Shown here piece by piece: positions 11,493-22,499 of a stretch of 64,000 bases of DNA. Below the pieces are notes generated by a model. That model saw only the letters and a list, made by a program, of their open reading frames with translations. It was not told the origin of the DNA and ran no database searches. This DNA comes from Epichloe hybrida (taxonomy: Eukaryota > Ascomycota > Sordariomycetes > Hypocreales > Clavicipitaceae). Each line of letters starts with the position of its first letter. Position 1 is the stretch's first letter. The translations under genes and the position numbers were made by a program. Location: contig JAFEKR010000009.1 of NCBI GenBank assembly GCA_019022495.1, positions 310,001-374,000 on the forward strand, written 5' to 3'.

Positions 11493-13752
11493 TTGTCGTG
11501 CGTGCGTGCAAGATGGGAACGAGACGCCTACACCGTTTCAGCGTGCGATGCGTTTGCAACGCTGCAACTTGTGGAGAGGGAAAAGGAAGAGCAAGAAAGC
11601 AAAAAGGAAACAGACAGAGTCGAGGTCGTCCGAACACATGCAGCAATGACTCTGGAGAATCGAGTTGGTCGTCGTCGGTCCCCCGATCTTTAAACGCAAG
11701 CTCCGGCAGAAAAAAAAGGTGTTGGAAGGTTTCCCGGTGACTATTTCCCGGAGAGTGGCTTCACGTCAAGCTCAATAGGGGCACCCGAATTCTATTCGTC
11801 TGCTTGGCCCTTCTGCTTGGCCCTTCTGCTTGGCCCTTCTGCTTGGCCCTGCACAATGGCTTTGTTTCATCTCTGGCCGGGGGATGTCGAGGACGTCGAG
11901 GCCCAAGCCGCGTCTACATGCGTCTACATGTATTACTTCACCTCTCACTTATTTCCTACCCCAACATCGACAAGCCAGACTAGTTCCCCTTCCGGCCTAG
12001 TGTCTTGGCTTGGCGTTGACAGGCAGCCCGGGGTCGACCCCCTGCCCTTGGCGTTATTAACTCATTTTAATACGGAGTGCGGATTATTAACTTCCGCATC
12101 AGGCACTGCCCACCACCTTGTTCAAGAGAAGTGGGTCCCTGCAACTGCCGCGAGGGGTCAAAACTCTGTCAATTTCTACAACTTCCGTTGCATCACGGCA
12201 AACTCCATTCCCCACCGATCATCCCACCGATCATCTATCTAATATTATCCCAGCACGTTTTGTCGACGACATGGCATTGACAGTGACAGTGACAGTGACA
12301 GCGACAGCGACAGACAGACAGCCTGTCCATTCAGACCAACGAGCCCCGAGAGGGCGGTAAAGTCCGTAACGCGGAGGGAAGGGGGGTGATCAAGGTTGAT
12401 ATCATCATGCAACCCTGGCTGGCCCTGCTCGAGCCATCCGTGCGTGGTGCGGTGCCTCCAAAGGATCCCCCCCCCCCCGTCGATCGACGTCGACCAGACA
12501 GTTTCCCCGCACGTCAATGGAAGCTTCCCGAGATCACCCACCGTTACATACTACATAGTATTTGTGTGCTCCAACTTCCAAGTACCCCCGGTGCCTGAAC
12601 AGCAAGAATCAGGACTAGCCGTACTTGTGACGGCGTGAACAACAAGTCCAATCACATGAGGCCTCGAGCAAGCTTGATTTGCCTAGTCGCTCGATGGCTT
12701 GAGCATACATATTGCGGCCAAGAAGAAGAAGACAACAACCTTGCATGCGCACGCGCGAGGGAATCGAAATGTGGCTATCATGGTCGCAATCAAAACCCCA
12801 GGTATTATCCAGATCTCAGGGCAGCAGAGCCCGGTCCATCGTTATCGAGACTCATCTGTCAGCCCGTCGTGCCCTTTATCCAAACCGGCTGATGTACATG
12901 GTGCCAGCCAGACCACCCGCCGCTGCCAGGGTGGCTGGCTGTACGGAGTATGTACGGCCAAAGTCGAGCCGGGGTATTTCATTCTAGTCTCAAGTTGGGG
13001 AAACAAATGGCGGATAAATGAGGCACTTGCATCATGACGGTTGCAACGCATCAAAATGTCTTGCCTTCACGAAGCCGCCTGTTGGATGTATGTATGTAGG
13101 AAGACGGAAACGAGCAGGGTCCATAAGGTTCTGTCGTCACGAGAGAGATGAAGTTCTCCTATTCGTGTACGTTGTAGATGCATTGTTCGGTTTTCAATCC
13201 CCTAGGTACGGAGTACAGTTCATCTGCATCACATGTCCTCGGTCTAATGCATTCCCCTAGAAACTTTCAAAAAACGACGTCCGTGTTTTGACGATATCGA
13301 CACGATATCGGGAGGACCTTGACCCCGCCACGGGCTGTCACGGTCGGCCGTGACAAGGCGATTCACTGAAACGGCCCCGTGATGAACCTCGACGTCTAGC
13401 AGGGGTTGAGTCGTGACTTTGGGCCTTGATGGCCGCCACTTATGCCCCCAGCTAGCTTGTATAACTTAGTCTCGGCTTGCGGAGCAAGTGGGCTATGAAA
13501 CAAGAAGCGGTCTTGGGGAGTTTCCCGTCCGCCGTAGTGGATCTTGACTGAGACGAAAATCCCACCCTTGTGCGCAATCCGAGGGGCCATCAGGATCGCT
13601 AGCACGTTGGACACTCAGAGTGCCACTGAACTATGTTGGTCGCGTCTCCGAGTGTGCGGGCCTCGCCCTGATCTTGCCACTTGTTGAGGCGAGCATGGAC
13701 TATGTAGTTCCACCGAGTCATCGCTGTCGACGGGGCGGTTGCAATGGTGAAT
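11493..13752. other. intergenic region upstream of bHLH gene
   Basis: I see no supported gene in 2.2 kb. It holds four tandem copies of a 13-bp TTCTGCTTGGCCC-like unit (about 11797-11850), a (CAGTGA/CAGCGA)n tract near 12279-12315, two copies of the GTACGGAGTA motif (12941, 13206) and a perfect hairpin TGTCACGG-TCGG-CCGTGACA at 13336-13355. It probably contains the long promoter of the bHLH gene. Confidence 0.5.
11797..11850. repeat. 13-bp minisatellite, four copies
   Basis: Four head-to-tail copies of TTCTGCTTGGCCC (the first starts GTCTGC) in the upstream region of the bHLH gene. Confidence 0.85.
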
Positions 13753-14040
13753 TTACTCGTCTTCACTCGCCATCATGTTCTCCAGATCATCTGCAACATC
13801 CATACGCTCGGGGAGAGATCGCTCTATGAGAGAGGATCGAAGCGTCGTGCATCTTGACTCTCCCCATCTCATCATCTGCGCGCAGTGGCTGGACCTCTGC
13901 ACTGCACCGGACCTAGCGATGCACCGATGCCAGACTTTGCTTACGCGTTGCGCCGAGGTCATGATTGAACGCATGTCTAGATCGAGAAACACTGCGTCAC
14001 CAAGCTCTTCTACGGCGAATCCGCTGTCCATGGCTGTCAT
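13753..14040 (-). CDS. F-box-like domain fragment, short
   Basis: A 95-aa minus-strand frame starts MTAMDSGFAVEELGDAVFLD and continues LDMRSIMTSAQRVSKVWHRCIARSGAVQRS. This matches the pattern of the small fungal F-box family: an ELL..I...L..R.LL..QRV...W...I..S..LQ arrangement. After the F-box the usual ALFF-type continuation is missing, and the tail is Ser/Glu-rich without further domains. F-box proteins normally bind Skp1 and recruit substrates to SCF ubiquitin ligases. The short length and divergent tail suggest a fragment or a frameshifted pseudogene. Confidence 0.45.
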   Translation of the reverse strand: MTAMDSGFAVEELGDAVFLDLDMRSIMTSAQRVSKVWHRCIARSGAVQRSSHCAQMMRWGESRCTTLRSSLIERSLPERMDVADDLENMMASEDE

Positions 14041-15847
14041 GTTTGAAGATTGGGGGGCTTCACAAATAAATGGCTGATTTATGGAAGATGAGAATAGAAA
14101 CTTTTTTTTTTTGGTGCCGAGAACATCCTTCTCAAGGCAGCGAGTAATTTGAGCAGGCCCTTCCTCAGGATCACCATGTAACTGGGCGGCACGATGTTTG
14201 TGACACGACGAAAAAATCACGGCAACGAGACAAAGGGTGGATAAGGACGAGCTTTTGACTATACCGCTTGCTTGACTTGATACTGACAAGAGTCGTCATG
14301 ATCATCACGGGCCTTCGATGTTCGTGAAATGCGTGGAAGAAGGCTCATGTGCTGCCATTGAGACACGTAAACATGGATACGGTAAACATGCTTATTATTT
14401 CGTCATGGATCGGCGGTCTAGCCTACTCGGTCCGTCCAAGACCCCTCCCCCCATGCAGCATAACAAGTAAACTAATGTAGAAACCGTTGTACCCCCTCGT
14501 CTTTCGATGTGCGCATCTCCGGTGCCCTTTCAAGCGATCGATTCCGCACAGAACAACGCCGAATCAACAGATCTTGCCATCTCCGCTGTGGGTAATTGCG
14601 TAATAGCTTGCAGACTTTAGTCTGGATCTCCAACATTTTTCTCTCTGCTAATCGCGGCGACCGAGGTGGTCATGACCAGACGTGGATCATCTGCAACACC
14701 TCAATAGCTGCTGGTTCAGCGAACGTTGCAGGAGGCACCGAGTTCCAATCCAGACGGCGTCAGATTTCGCGAGTTCCTGGACGCCCACGTCATCTGCTCA
14801 TGCGACTAAATGCGTTGTCCGCTCGAGGTCGACTGACAGCCAGTCTGAGGAAACGGCTCGCTTCGTGGAACAGGAACTCGTGTGTTGGAGGCGCGGATCA
14901 GGAAGAACATTCAGGTATATGCAGCTATTTCATCTAACCAGCAGCTAGGCCAAAATAGCCAAAAACGGAGCGCGTACCCCTAATAGTAGCTGCGATCAAT
15001 AAGCATATATATATATGCTCACCATCAATCCATTCGCGGGCGGCTCGATGTCCCGGCAACGAAGTGGCGCGCGGTCGTACCAACTTCCGCCAGACTTGCT
15101 CGCCGTGTTCAAAAACGGTGCTCTTAGAGAGTCAAGCCAGGAGGGCCATTTTGTATATTCCACACAAAGTGTGTCGTTTTGCTGCTCTCCATCTTCTGTT
15201 GCTCCCGTCGACTTGACTGACGTTGGGTGCCCTTCCGGTTTCGATCCAGAACCCGTGGCCCGTCGGCGGTATCGAGGCTGTACGCCACGACGATTCGAAC
15301 GCAACGGAGCTGGCTTTGGAAAAAGAGGTATGTATCGGGGTGTGTTCTGCTCTAGAACAGGATGTACCTTGCGACGGAAAGGGTGCCACGACTGAAATTT
15401 ATGAAAGAGGGAGAGGAGTCCCGGTCCTACCTGTTGGAGAATTTTATTTTCATGGCTGCTCGAGCGCAGAGAGTGCGCCATTGGATGCATCTCCGTCAAC
15501 TTGGACTCCTGCTACATGGGCCTTTATCCCGCAACTCATCGCATCGCTAGCTTTTGATTGTACAGCCCAGCTATTTAGGATCACGAGTGCCAGGTGGCTG
15601 ACTATCCTTCACGCAAGCACTGCAAGCATCGTCTTGCCGGCTATCCATACCACGAACCCCTCATTGACTTCTATTCGGCCTACCAGAACCTCAGGTCCAA
15701 CACTGCTGGCACGCGCCATTAAGACTTGGTCTGAAGCGTCTTCTCGTCGCGTACATACTGAAAGAATTTATTTCGGACTTGCTGAAACTCTAATTACGTC
15801 TGCATCTAGCCTAAGGCTGATTCTGATTCGTCTGTACCAAAGTTCTG
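14041..15847. other. intergenic region, possible decayed coding sequence
   Basis: No gene is supported. Moderately long frames exist on both strands (for example plus 15015-15395 and 15223-15855), but they overlap one another, shift frame repeatedly and show no domain I recognise. A GTATGT donor-like site at about 15328 follows a plausible coding stretch, so a degenerate gene is possible. An AT palindrome GCATATATATATATGC lies near 15003. Confidence 0.4.
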
Positions 15848-17419
15848 TTACCTAGCTTCGTGATTTATACCTTGCCCACCATTATCGAGCTCTTGCTCGC
15901 CAACAGCTTTCAAAATCGCGGCTGCTGATGAGGATGCAGGAGCACCATCAAATTGAGCGTGGCGAAAAGCAGCAACAACCTCGACAGGCGACAGAGAAAC
16001 ACCTCGACCAAGTCTCCAGAAGCCATGGAAGAGCGGTAGCGTGCACAAAGCGGCAACCACGGTCACGGCGACCGCAGCGAAAAGGAAAGGGTAGCTGGCG
16101 ACATAGATTGCGACGGTCTCTGTATACACTGCCATTGAAATCGCCGAGGGCCTGCTTGTACCTGCACTAGGTGGTGCCCTGCCTGTCCGCATGGCGGATC
16201 GGAAGATGAGTTCTCGAGCAGCTGCAAAGACAACGGGTGTGGGATCCTTGAACCGGATGTCGCAGGATGTGCGCTCCGTGACGAGTTCATACGCCAAGAG
16301 ACCCTTGACGAAGCGATTCCACCACCCAACGTCGTAGAGGAGGCTGTCTGCTTGAATGCTATAATTGGCACTGTATCGTGAGTCCAGAACCAGTGCGATA
16401 CCACCATGAGTCGATCCATTTCCGGTACCCGTGTCCTCGTTGATCTCGGCGGGTGTTTCTAGTGAAACGATTTCATCGTCCACATATGTAGGAACGGGAT
16501 CTAGTTGAAGAGTATAGTTGGAGATGAGGATGGGATATCGCACCAATGCGGGACGAATTTCACAATCCCTCGTTTTTAGCACAATACCATGGGTTGCATT
16601 GATACATCCGAAATCCGGCTTCCAGAGAGCGTCGTATCCAAAAAACCTCGGTTTCGTTTTTAAGTTATTGAAGCTCAAACTCTTTCGCGGCGAGACAACG
16701 GTCGATGGAACATTCTTGCTTGGAACCTCTTGGTAGGTGATGGAACTAAGCAGCACCTCGGTCATATTTGATATGTAGCGAGCAAGGCTGCTCGAATCCT
16801 TGTAACTTGGAACATTGATCGTTGAATCTGTACAGTTAAAGAAATACCCGGCAGCCGTCAAGCGGGCCTTGTATGTTCCATTTCGCATAGTTGAGCTATT
16901 CACACGAATAGGTCCTTGACTCATGTACTCCTGCATCACGGCGCGGAAATCCTCGGACAAGACACTCAGCTGCGGTTCGCGACCACTGATTGACGCGGAG
17001 AAGGCCATCGGCAGTTGGGTCGCGGCGTAGACTCCATCCAGAGTGACATTATGCGACTCCAGCCTCGTCTCGACATCGAGTGCTCTTTGCCCCAAAGGAG
17101 AATTAACATTGGCCACCAACACGAGGAGATACACAGTCGCGGCCGTGCTCAGCCCCTGGGCGCGGAGGCTGCTCAACGCATTCGGGGGCGTCCCACCAAA
17201 TATAGATGAATATAGATGGGGGGGTGTGAAAGTGGCAAGCGATGCACCGCCGCATCCTGCACTTGGTCTGACATCCCGTCGCCGGTGTGCTTGGATATCC
17301 GTCCAGCCTCGCTTCCGCTTCGTGCCGAATTTTCTGGGCGCTGCAATTTTGGTTGGAACCCCCAAGCCCAGCCACAAGCCACCGTAATATTCATAGTCCC
17401 TTGATGATGACTCGTGCAT
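15848..17419 (-). CDS. DUF3176-like fungal membrane protein, N-terminus lost or undetected
   Basis: The minus-strand frame encodes up to 523 aa. From about residue 85 it reads like the C-terminal two thirds of fungal DUF3176 proteins. It has one hydrophobic segment (LSTAATVYLLVLVANV), a long extracellular-looking domain with several N-x-S/T sites and paired cysteines, then a membrane segment (YPFLFAAVAVTVVAALCTLPLF). The tail GFWRLGRGVSLSPVEVVAAF and ILKAVGEQEL is family-typical. The first 80 or so residues look unrelated and basic. The usual N-terminal pair of transmembrane helices and the GPWGS-type motif are absent. Either upstream exons are unrecognised or the 5' part was lost next to the AT-rich block about 0.5 kb away. 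Function of the family is unknown. Confidence 0.6.
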   Translation of the reverse strand: MHESSSRDYEYYGGLWLGLGVPTKIAAPRKFGTKRKRGWTDIQAHRRRDVRPSAGCGGASLATFTPPHLYSSIFGGTPPNALSSLRAQGLSTAATVYLLVLVANVNSPLGQRALDVETRLESHNVTLDGVYAATQLPMAFSASISGREPQLSVLSEDFRAVMQEYMSQGPIRVNSSTMRNGTYKARLTAAGYFFNCTDSTINVPSYKDSSSLARYISNMTEVLLSSITYQEVPSKNVPSTVVSPRKSLSFNNLKTKPRFFGYDALWKPDFGCINATHGIVLKTRDCEIRPALVRYPILISNYTLQLDPVPTYVDDEIVSLETPAEINEDTGTGNGSTHGGIALVLDSRYSANYSIQADSLLYDVGWWNRFVKGLLAYELVTERTSCDIRFKDPTPVVFAAARELIFRSAMRTGRAPPSAGTSRPSAISMAVYTETVAIYVASYPFLFAAVAVTVVAALCTLPLFHGFWRLGRGVSLSPVEVVAAFRHAQFDGAPASSSAAAILKAVGEQELDNGGQGINHEAR

Positions 17420-17934
17420 GCCAACATTACATCGAGCATCACAGCCCCCGATTTGTAGTCAGCCAAATCCTCTCCGACGCCATCAACCCCGATGACAAAT
17501 CGTCACCGGCGTAAAAACACATTCAGCTCCAGCCAAGGGCGTTTTATGCAGCATGAAAAACTATTGGGTCCATGAACGCGACCACAAATTGTGGCTGTTC
17601 AGAGGCAAGTTGAACTCTGCGAGGCGGCAACCGCTAGGTCAGGCTTTCATACATGCCTTCAGAGTCCAATACACAAAGCACCAGCCAAGCCAGCCAAGCT
17701 CTACTTTTTATCCCAAGGCTATGTGTATTCTGCGCCGAGTATTCGGACATCTCACCATGAATGCTCAAGCAAAGAAAGCGAAAGCCACGTGCCACGTGCG
17801 TTTGCTTCTACAGCAGTATGACATAACTTTGCGACCACCCTTTAGGGCAAAAAAAAAAAAAGTGGATTCTAAATCAACTATGTTTTACATATTAATGATC
17901 CTTTGCCCTAAGGCGAGGTCCACGTGTCACTAGC
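17420..17934. other. boundary stretch between DUF3176-like gene and AT-rich block 1
   Basis: No coding signal is recognised. Base composition is normal until about 17930. The missing N-terminal exons of the neighbouring gene were looked for here and not found. Confidence 0.5.
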
Positions 17935-17958
17935 GAGCCATTAGCTATTAGCTAGTGA
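17927..17958. repeat. short inverted repeat at left edge of AT block 1
   Basis: TCACTAGC at 17927-17934 pairs perfectly with GCTAGTGA at 17951-17958, right at the composition change. It could be a relic terminus of an element. Evidence is limited to the pairing and position. Confidence 0.4.
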
Positions 17959-18290
17959 CTTGCAGATATAACAACACACTTAGACCTAGCAAGCTTTAGT
18001 TAATATACGAGTGCCCCTATACCTCTTGCCTAGCTATCCTTTGTTCTCACACTTATTGTCAGGGAGAGCGCCCTTAAAGCCTAGGATATAAGAGGGCAAC
18101 GCGCACTAACTAGGATAAAACCCTCTCTAAGATAATAGGTAAATACAAATATATCAGAAGTACCTCTATAAACTAGTTATAACTATAGCATACTATATGC
18201 CTTTTAGGTATAGAAGTTAGGTGCTATTTATACCTTTAATTAACTAAATTAAATATTTTTATTTACTTATATTAACCTCTATGATAGAAC

Positions 18291-20205
18291 AAACACGGTT
18301 GCAGAGGAAGAGGGAATTACGTTAATTTATACTATAAGTAAAACTTAAATGAATTTAAGTTTAACTATGGTTATAAATTATAACTCTGTGTTTAGTTTGC
18401 CTTAGAGCTTTAAAGCATAAGTGGTAAGCTACAAGATAGAAGAGATATAAAGACATTGTCAGGTGCGCGCGCGCGCGTGGCCTAATAATCAATTGTAAGG
18501 TGCAATGCAAGCGAGAGCTAGCATTAGTGAATCTTTTAGTCCAATGGCTTACCTGTATACCTTCGGGTTCTAATATTAATGCTAGCTCTTATAGGTCTTC
18601 TAGTGTGCTAGTCCTAGGTTTAAATCCTCGTGGGTAAGGCGTGCGCTAGGTCTTAGGTTTAATTCCTGTAGCTGGATTAAGACCTAATAGGTCTGGGGGT
18701 GCGATCCAAGTCAGCGTAGTTGTTTAAAAGCTAGTGCACTTAAGACCCCTGTAAGTATAAATTAGCTATAGACAGAGCTTTGCACTACACTACATCTTGT
18801 AGTTTTTTTTTTTCTAACAAATAATTAATATCTAATCTTAGAAAATACATATAGATATAAAACTTCTATTTTTAGATAGCTAACTTAAAAACTACAGTGT
18901 AGTTATATATAAAAGTGGGTCTAAAAGTGGATCCTCTAGCCATAAATTAGAAAAACTACATTTTACTACATTTTAGCACTTAAAAAACACTACAAATGTA
19001 GTATTTCCAATTTGTGGGCCTAGGGCCCACTTTCGGACCCACATTTATATATAGTATTTTTCTTAGAATTTTACTCTATAGGATTACGTGATTTTTAGGA
19101 TAATAACTTTAATAACTAGCTAGATATAAAATTAAACAAAAAAACTACACAAAAAACTACACTACACGAGTGTAAAGCTCTGGCTATAGATATAGGTAAA
19201 GAGCTTACTTTATACTATTTATAATACCTTTCCTTATTAATATATAAGGGGGTAAAGAGATTTTATATTACCTTAGTTTCTTTTATTTATTAATAAAGGC
19301 TTTCCCTTATAAAGAAATTAATTATTATTAGAGAATTCCTTATACTTTTATACTTTTCTTTTTAAAATACCCTTATCTTTAGCTTAAAGCGCTTTATAGC
19401 TTAGTTAATTTACTACTTCTTAGTGTAGTATTACTATAAGGTAAATAAATAGTTAAATAATATACTTACTAAAGAAGCTTTATAAAGCCTAGGTTAATAG
19501 TAAATTAAATAGTATAAAGTATAGTATAACTTAAGTAACTTTAAAAGAGATTATCCCTATAATATAAGATTATTACCCCTAGTATAAATAGATTATAAAG
19601 TTAAGCTAAAAGCTATTTAAGTACTTAATATCATAAGGTAAAGTATATACTTTAAATAAGTAATATAAATACTAAGTTACTTAAAAAGAAGTTTAGCTTA
19701 ATTAAAAGAAAGGTTATAACCTAGCTACTCTTAGTTACTAATAATATTACTTATAATACTTAGTATAATATCTTTTTAAAGAACTTAATAGCTAGGGATA
19801 TTATATTAGAAGTAAGTAATAATATAAGCTTTATAGTAATAGTATTGATTTTTAAATTTCTTTTTACCTCATTGGTTATACCAATGCATCTGATTTTTTA
19901 TAACACAATTACTAGTAATACCTAGCTAGTAAAATAATTAATAACTAAATACTTAGATTTATAGTAATAAATAAGCTTTAAGGTTATAAATATAAGACGC
20001 TATAAGGTTAGAGCAAAGTTTATAATAAACTTTATAATTACATTAGCATAAGATATAGTTATAATTTATAACCATAGTTAAACTTAAATTTGTTTAAGTT
20101 TTGCTTATAGTATAAATTAACATAATTCCCCTTTCTCTATAACCATGTTTATTTTATCTCTCTTACTTATGCTTTAAAGCTCTAAGGCAAACTAAACATA
20201 ACTTT
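18291..20205. repeat. long imperfect inverted repeat inside block 1
   Basis: About 95 bp at 18291-18392 reappears inverted at about 20055-20152 with roughly 90% identity. The differences are almost all C/T or G/A. A second shared piece (about 28 bp, AGTTTGCCTTAGAGC...) lies right of the first copy (18405-18432) and inverted at about 20165-20205. Order of the two pieces differs between the copies. It may be the ends of one RIP-hit element or two oppositely oriented copies. Confidence 0.6.
18514..18589. repeat. hairpin with 13-bp perfect arms
   Basis: AGAGCTAGCATTA (18514-18526) pairs with TAATGCTAGCTCT (18577-18589) around a 50-nt loop, in a less AT-rich island that also holds a (GC)n relic near 18463-18478. 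Confidence 0.6.
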
Positions 20206-22499
20206 ATCCTCACTTATCTCTAATTTAATTCGAACCTAATAGACACACTACACCCATTACAATCGCTAGGTAGGTTTTGCGTAACTAATTAACTAATTAA
20301 ACAATAGCATAGCTAAGGGTAACTAAAAGCTAGAGGTAATAACCACTAAGCTATAAAACCTTTAGGCTATCTAAAAAGCTAATAAAAATCCTAATTAAAA
20401 GGAAATTAAGAAAACTAAAGAAAATATAGAGAAATTTAAGAAAAGTAAGAATAAGAATAGGAATAAAAGACTAGAGAAAAAGGCTCGATATTTAGAAAAG
20501 ATATTAAAAAACATAGAGCTTTAATCATTTAAGCAGTTTTACCTCGTGCTTAGGAGGGGATGAAAAGCTTATAAAGTACCTTTAAAGGTGTCATGGCTTG
20601 CACTAAAAGGTTAAGAACGAAGTGATAGCTAAGACTATCGCAGTTACTACTAGATAAATACTAGCTAGGGGCAGGTGCGTAAAGGTTTTAATCTCTAACC
20701 TAGTACTAATAATATGCATAGTCTTTAATAAATACCTTACTTTATAAGCATATAGCTATCTTATAGCTAGCTAGCCTCTTTATTATTTATATAGCCTAAA
20801 GGTTCTCTAAAGACTTACTTTAATAAATATCCTATCTTTAATCTTTACACTCCTAATATAATACCTCTCTTATATATAATTAACTTTAATTATAAAATAA
20901 GTTACTTACTTAAGGTATAGTTATTATATTAAAGCTTTATAAGGAAAATAAGATAAGGTATCTTATATTTAGATATATAGGTAAATAAAAAGAAATAATA
21001 ATAATAATACTACTAATTAAAAATAACCCCTTATTATAGTTAGTAATGTTTAAATAGTAGCTTATATATAGCTTTACTATAGTAAAATAAATATTATTAC
21101 CTATTATATAGCTAGAAAAAAAAATATAGATAACTTATATTAATTTTTATAATTAGTTAAATAAATAAGGTACCTAATACTAGGGTTCTAAATAGTCTAA
21201 CTAAAGGGCTTATATTATAGTTACTATAAGCTTATAGCTATTAGGTATATGTGCGTTTAGTAATACTAATAGTTATTATTATAATTTATAAATTACCTAT
21301 ATATAGTGTGTTAAATTACTTAAGGGGTCTAGAGTTAATATAAAAGAGACTAATTTTCCCTCTTTTTTATACTTTTCCTTTCTTTTATAATATCCCTTAA
21401 CCTTATACGTTACCCTTACTAGCTAAGTAATAGCTCTCTTATTACTATTACTTAGTAATTACTAACCTCTTTTAGTCCCTAATTATTATTATTATCTATC
21501 CTTATTTATCTTAGTTTCTTACCCTTATCTAGCTTATAAGTTTATACTCTTATTAGTATAACTTCCCTATCTAGTTTATTATAGCTAACTTATAGCTAGT
21601 TTACTATATCTAAGTCTTATGCCTAAACTTTACCTTTATTAACACCTTAAGAAAATCTATTAACTAAGAAATCTCCTATAAAGTCTCCCTAAAAGTAAAC
21701 TTCTTCTAAAATCTTATTATAAGTTTATTATATTCTTATAGTGTCTCTATTACTAACTTACTACTAGTAAAATAACTTTAAAGAAAATTCTATATATACA
21801 CTATTATTAGTAAGTAATAATATAAAATATTCTCCTAAAAAATAGTACTTATAAGATTTTAGGTTACCTTATTAATAAAAAAACCTTCCTAGCTAAATAT
21901 AATAAATCTTTAAGTATAACTTCTTTACTTACTTATTACTTCTTTATAGCTAATATTTAATAGGCTATTTAATAAAATATACTTATTACTTCTAAAATAA
22001 TAAAAACTATATTGTAGTATATCTCTCTTAACTAGAATTTACCTAGTTATTACTAATATACTACTAGACTTTAGCTTAAATTATATAGCTTTATAATAAG
22101 CTATTTAAACTTATTAAAGCTACTCCTAAAGGTAGCTATTACTATTAAAATAAAGTAAGTATAATCCTATTACTTAAATACTAAATTACTACTAACTTAC
22201 TACTAGCTTATTATAAAAGTAAAGAAAAAGCTATAGAATACTATCTTAATTTATAAAAATTCTAATAAGTATAGTTATATTTACTATACTTAAATATTTA
22301 CTAATATTACTTATAAGGTAAAATATAATAAATACTATAAATCTAAAGACTTAGGGTAATATTTTAAACTATCTTTACTTTATAGCCTAAAATATCCTAA
22401 AGGTAAGCTTTCTTAATATATATAGCTAATACTTAAATAACTTACTAGTAGTTTATACTAAATACTATTAATTTACTTAAATATATTAGTTTTATTAAG

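Noticed and set aside
15015..15855. Plus-strand frames upstream of the DUF3176-like gene as a real gene
   Set aside because: Frames shift, overlap minus-strand frames and show no recognised domain. The only candidate introns are under 35 nt, too short.
17940..18010. Left edge of block 1 as a second copia LTR end (TATAACAACACA..TTAGACC resembles the LTR end at 51727)
   Set aside because: Similarity is about 20 bp only, and no opposite LTR end or polypurine tract can be defined. Kept as an untested idea.
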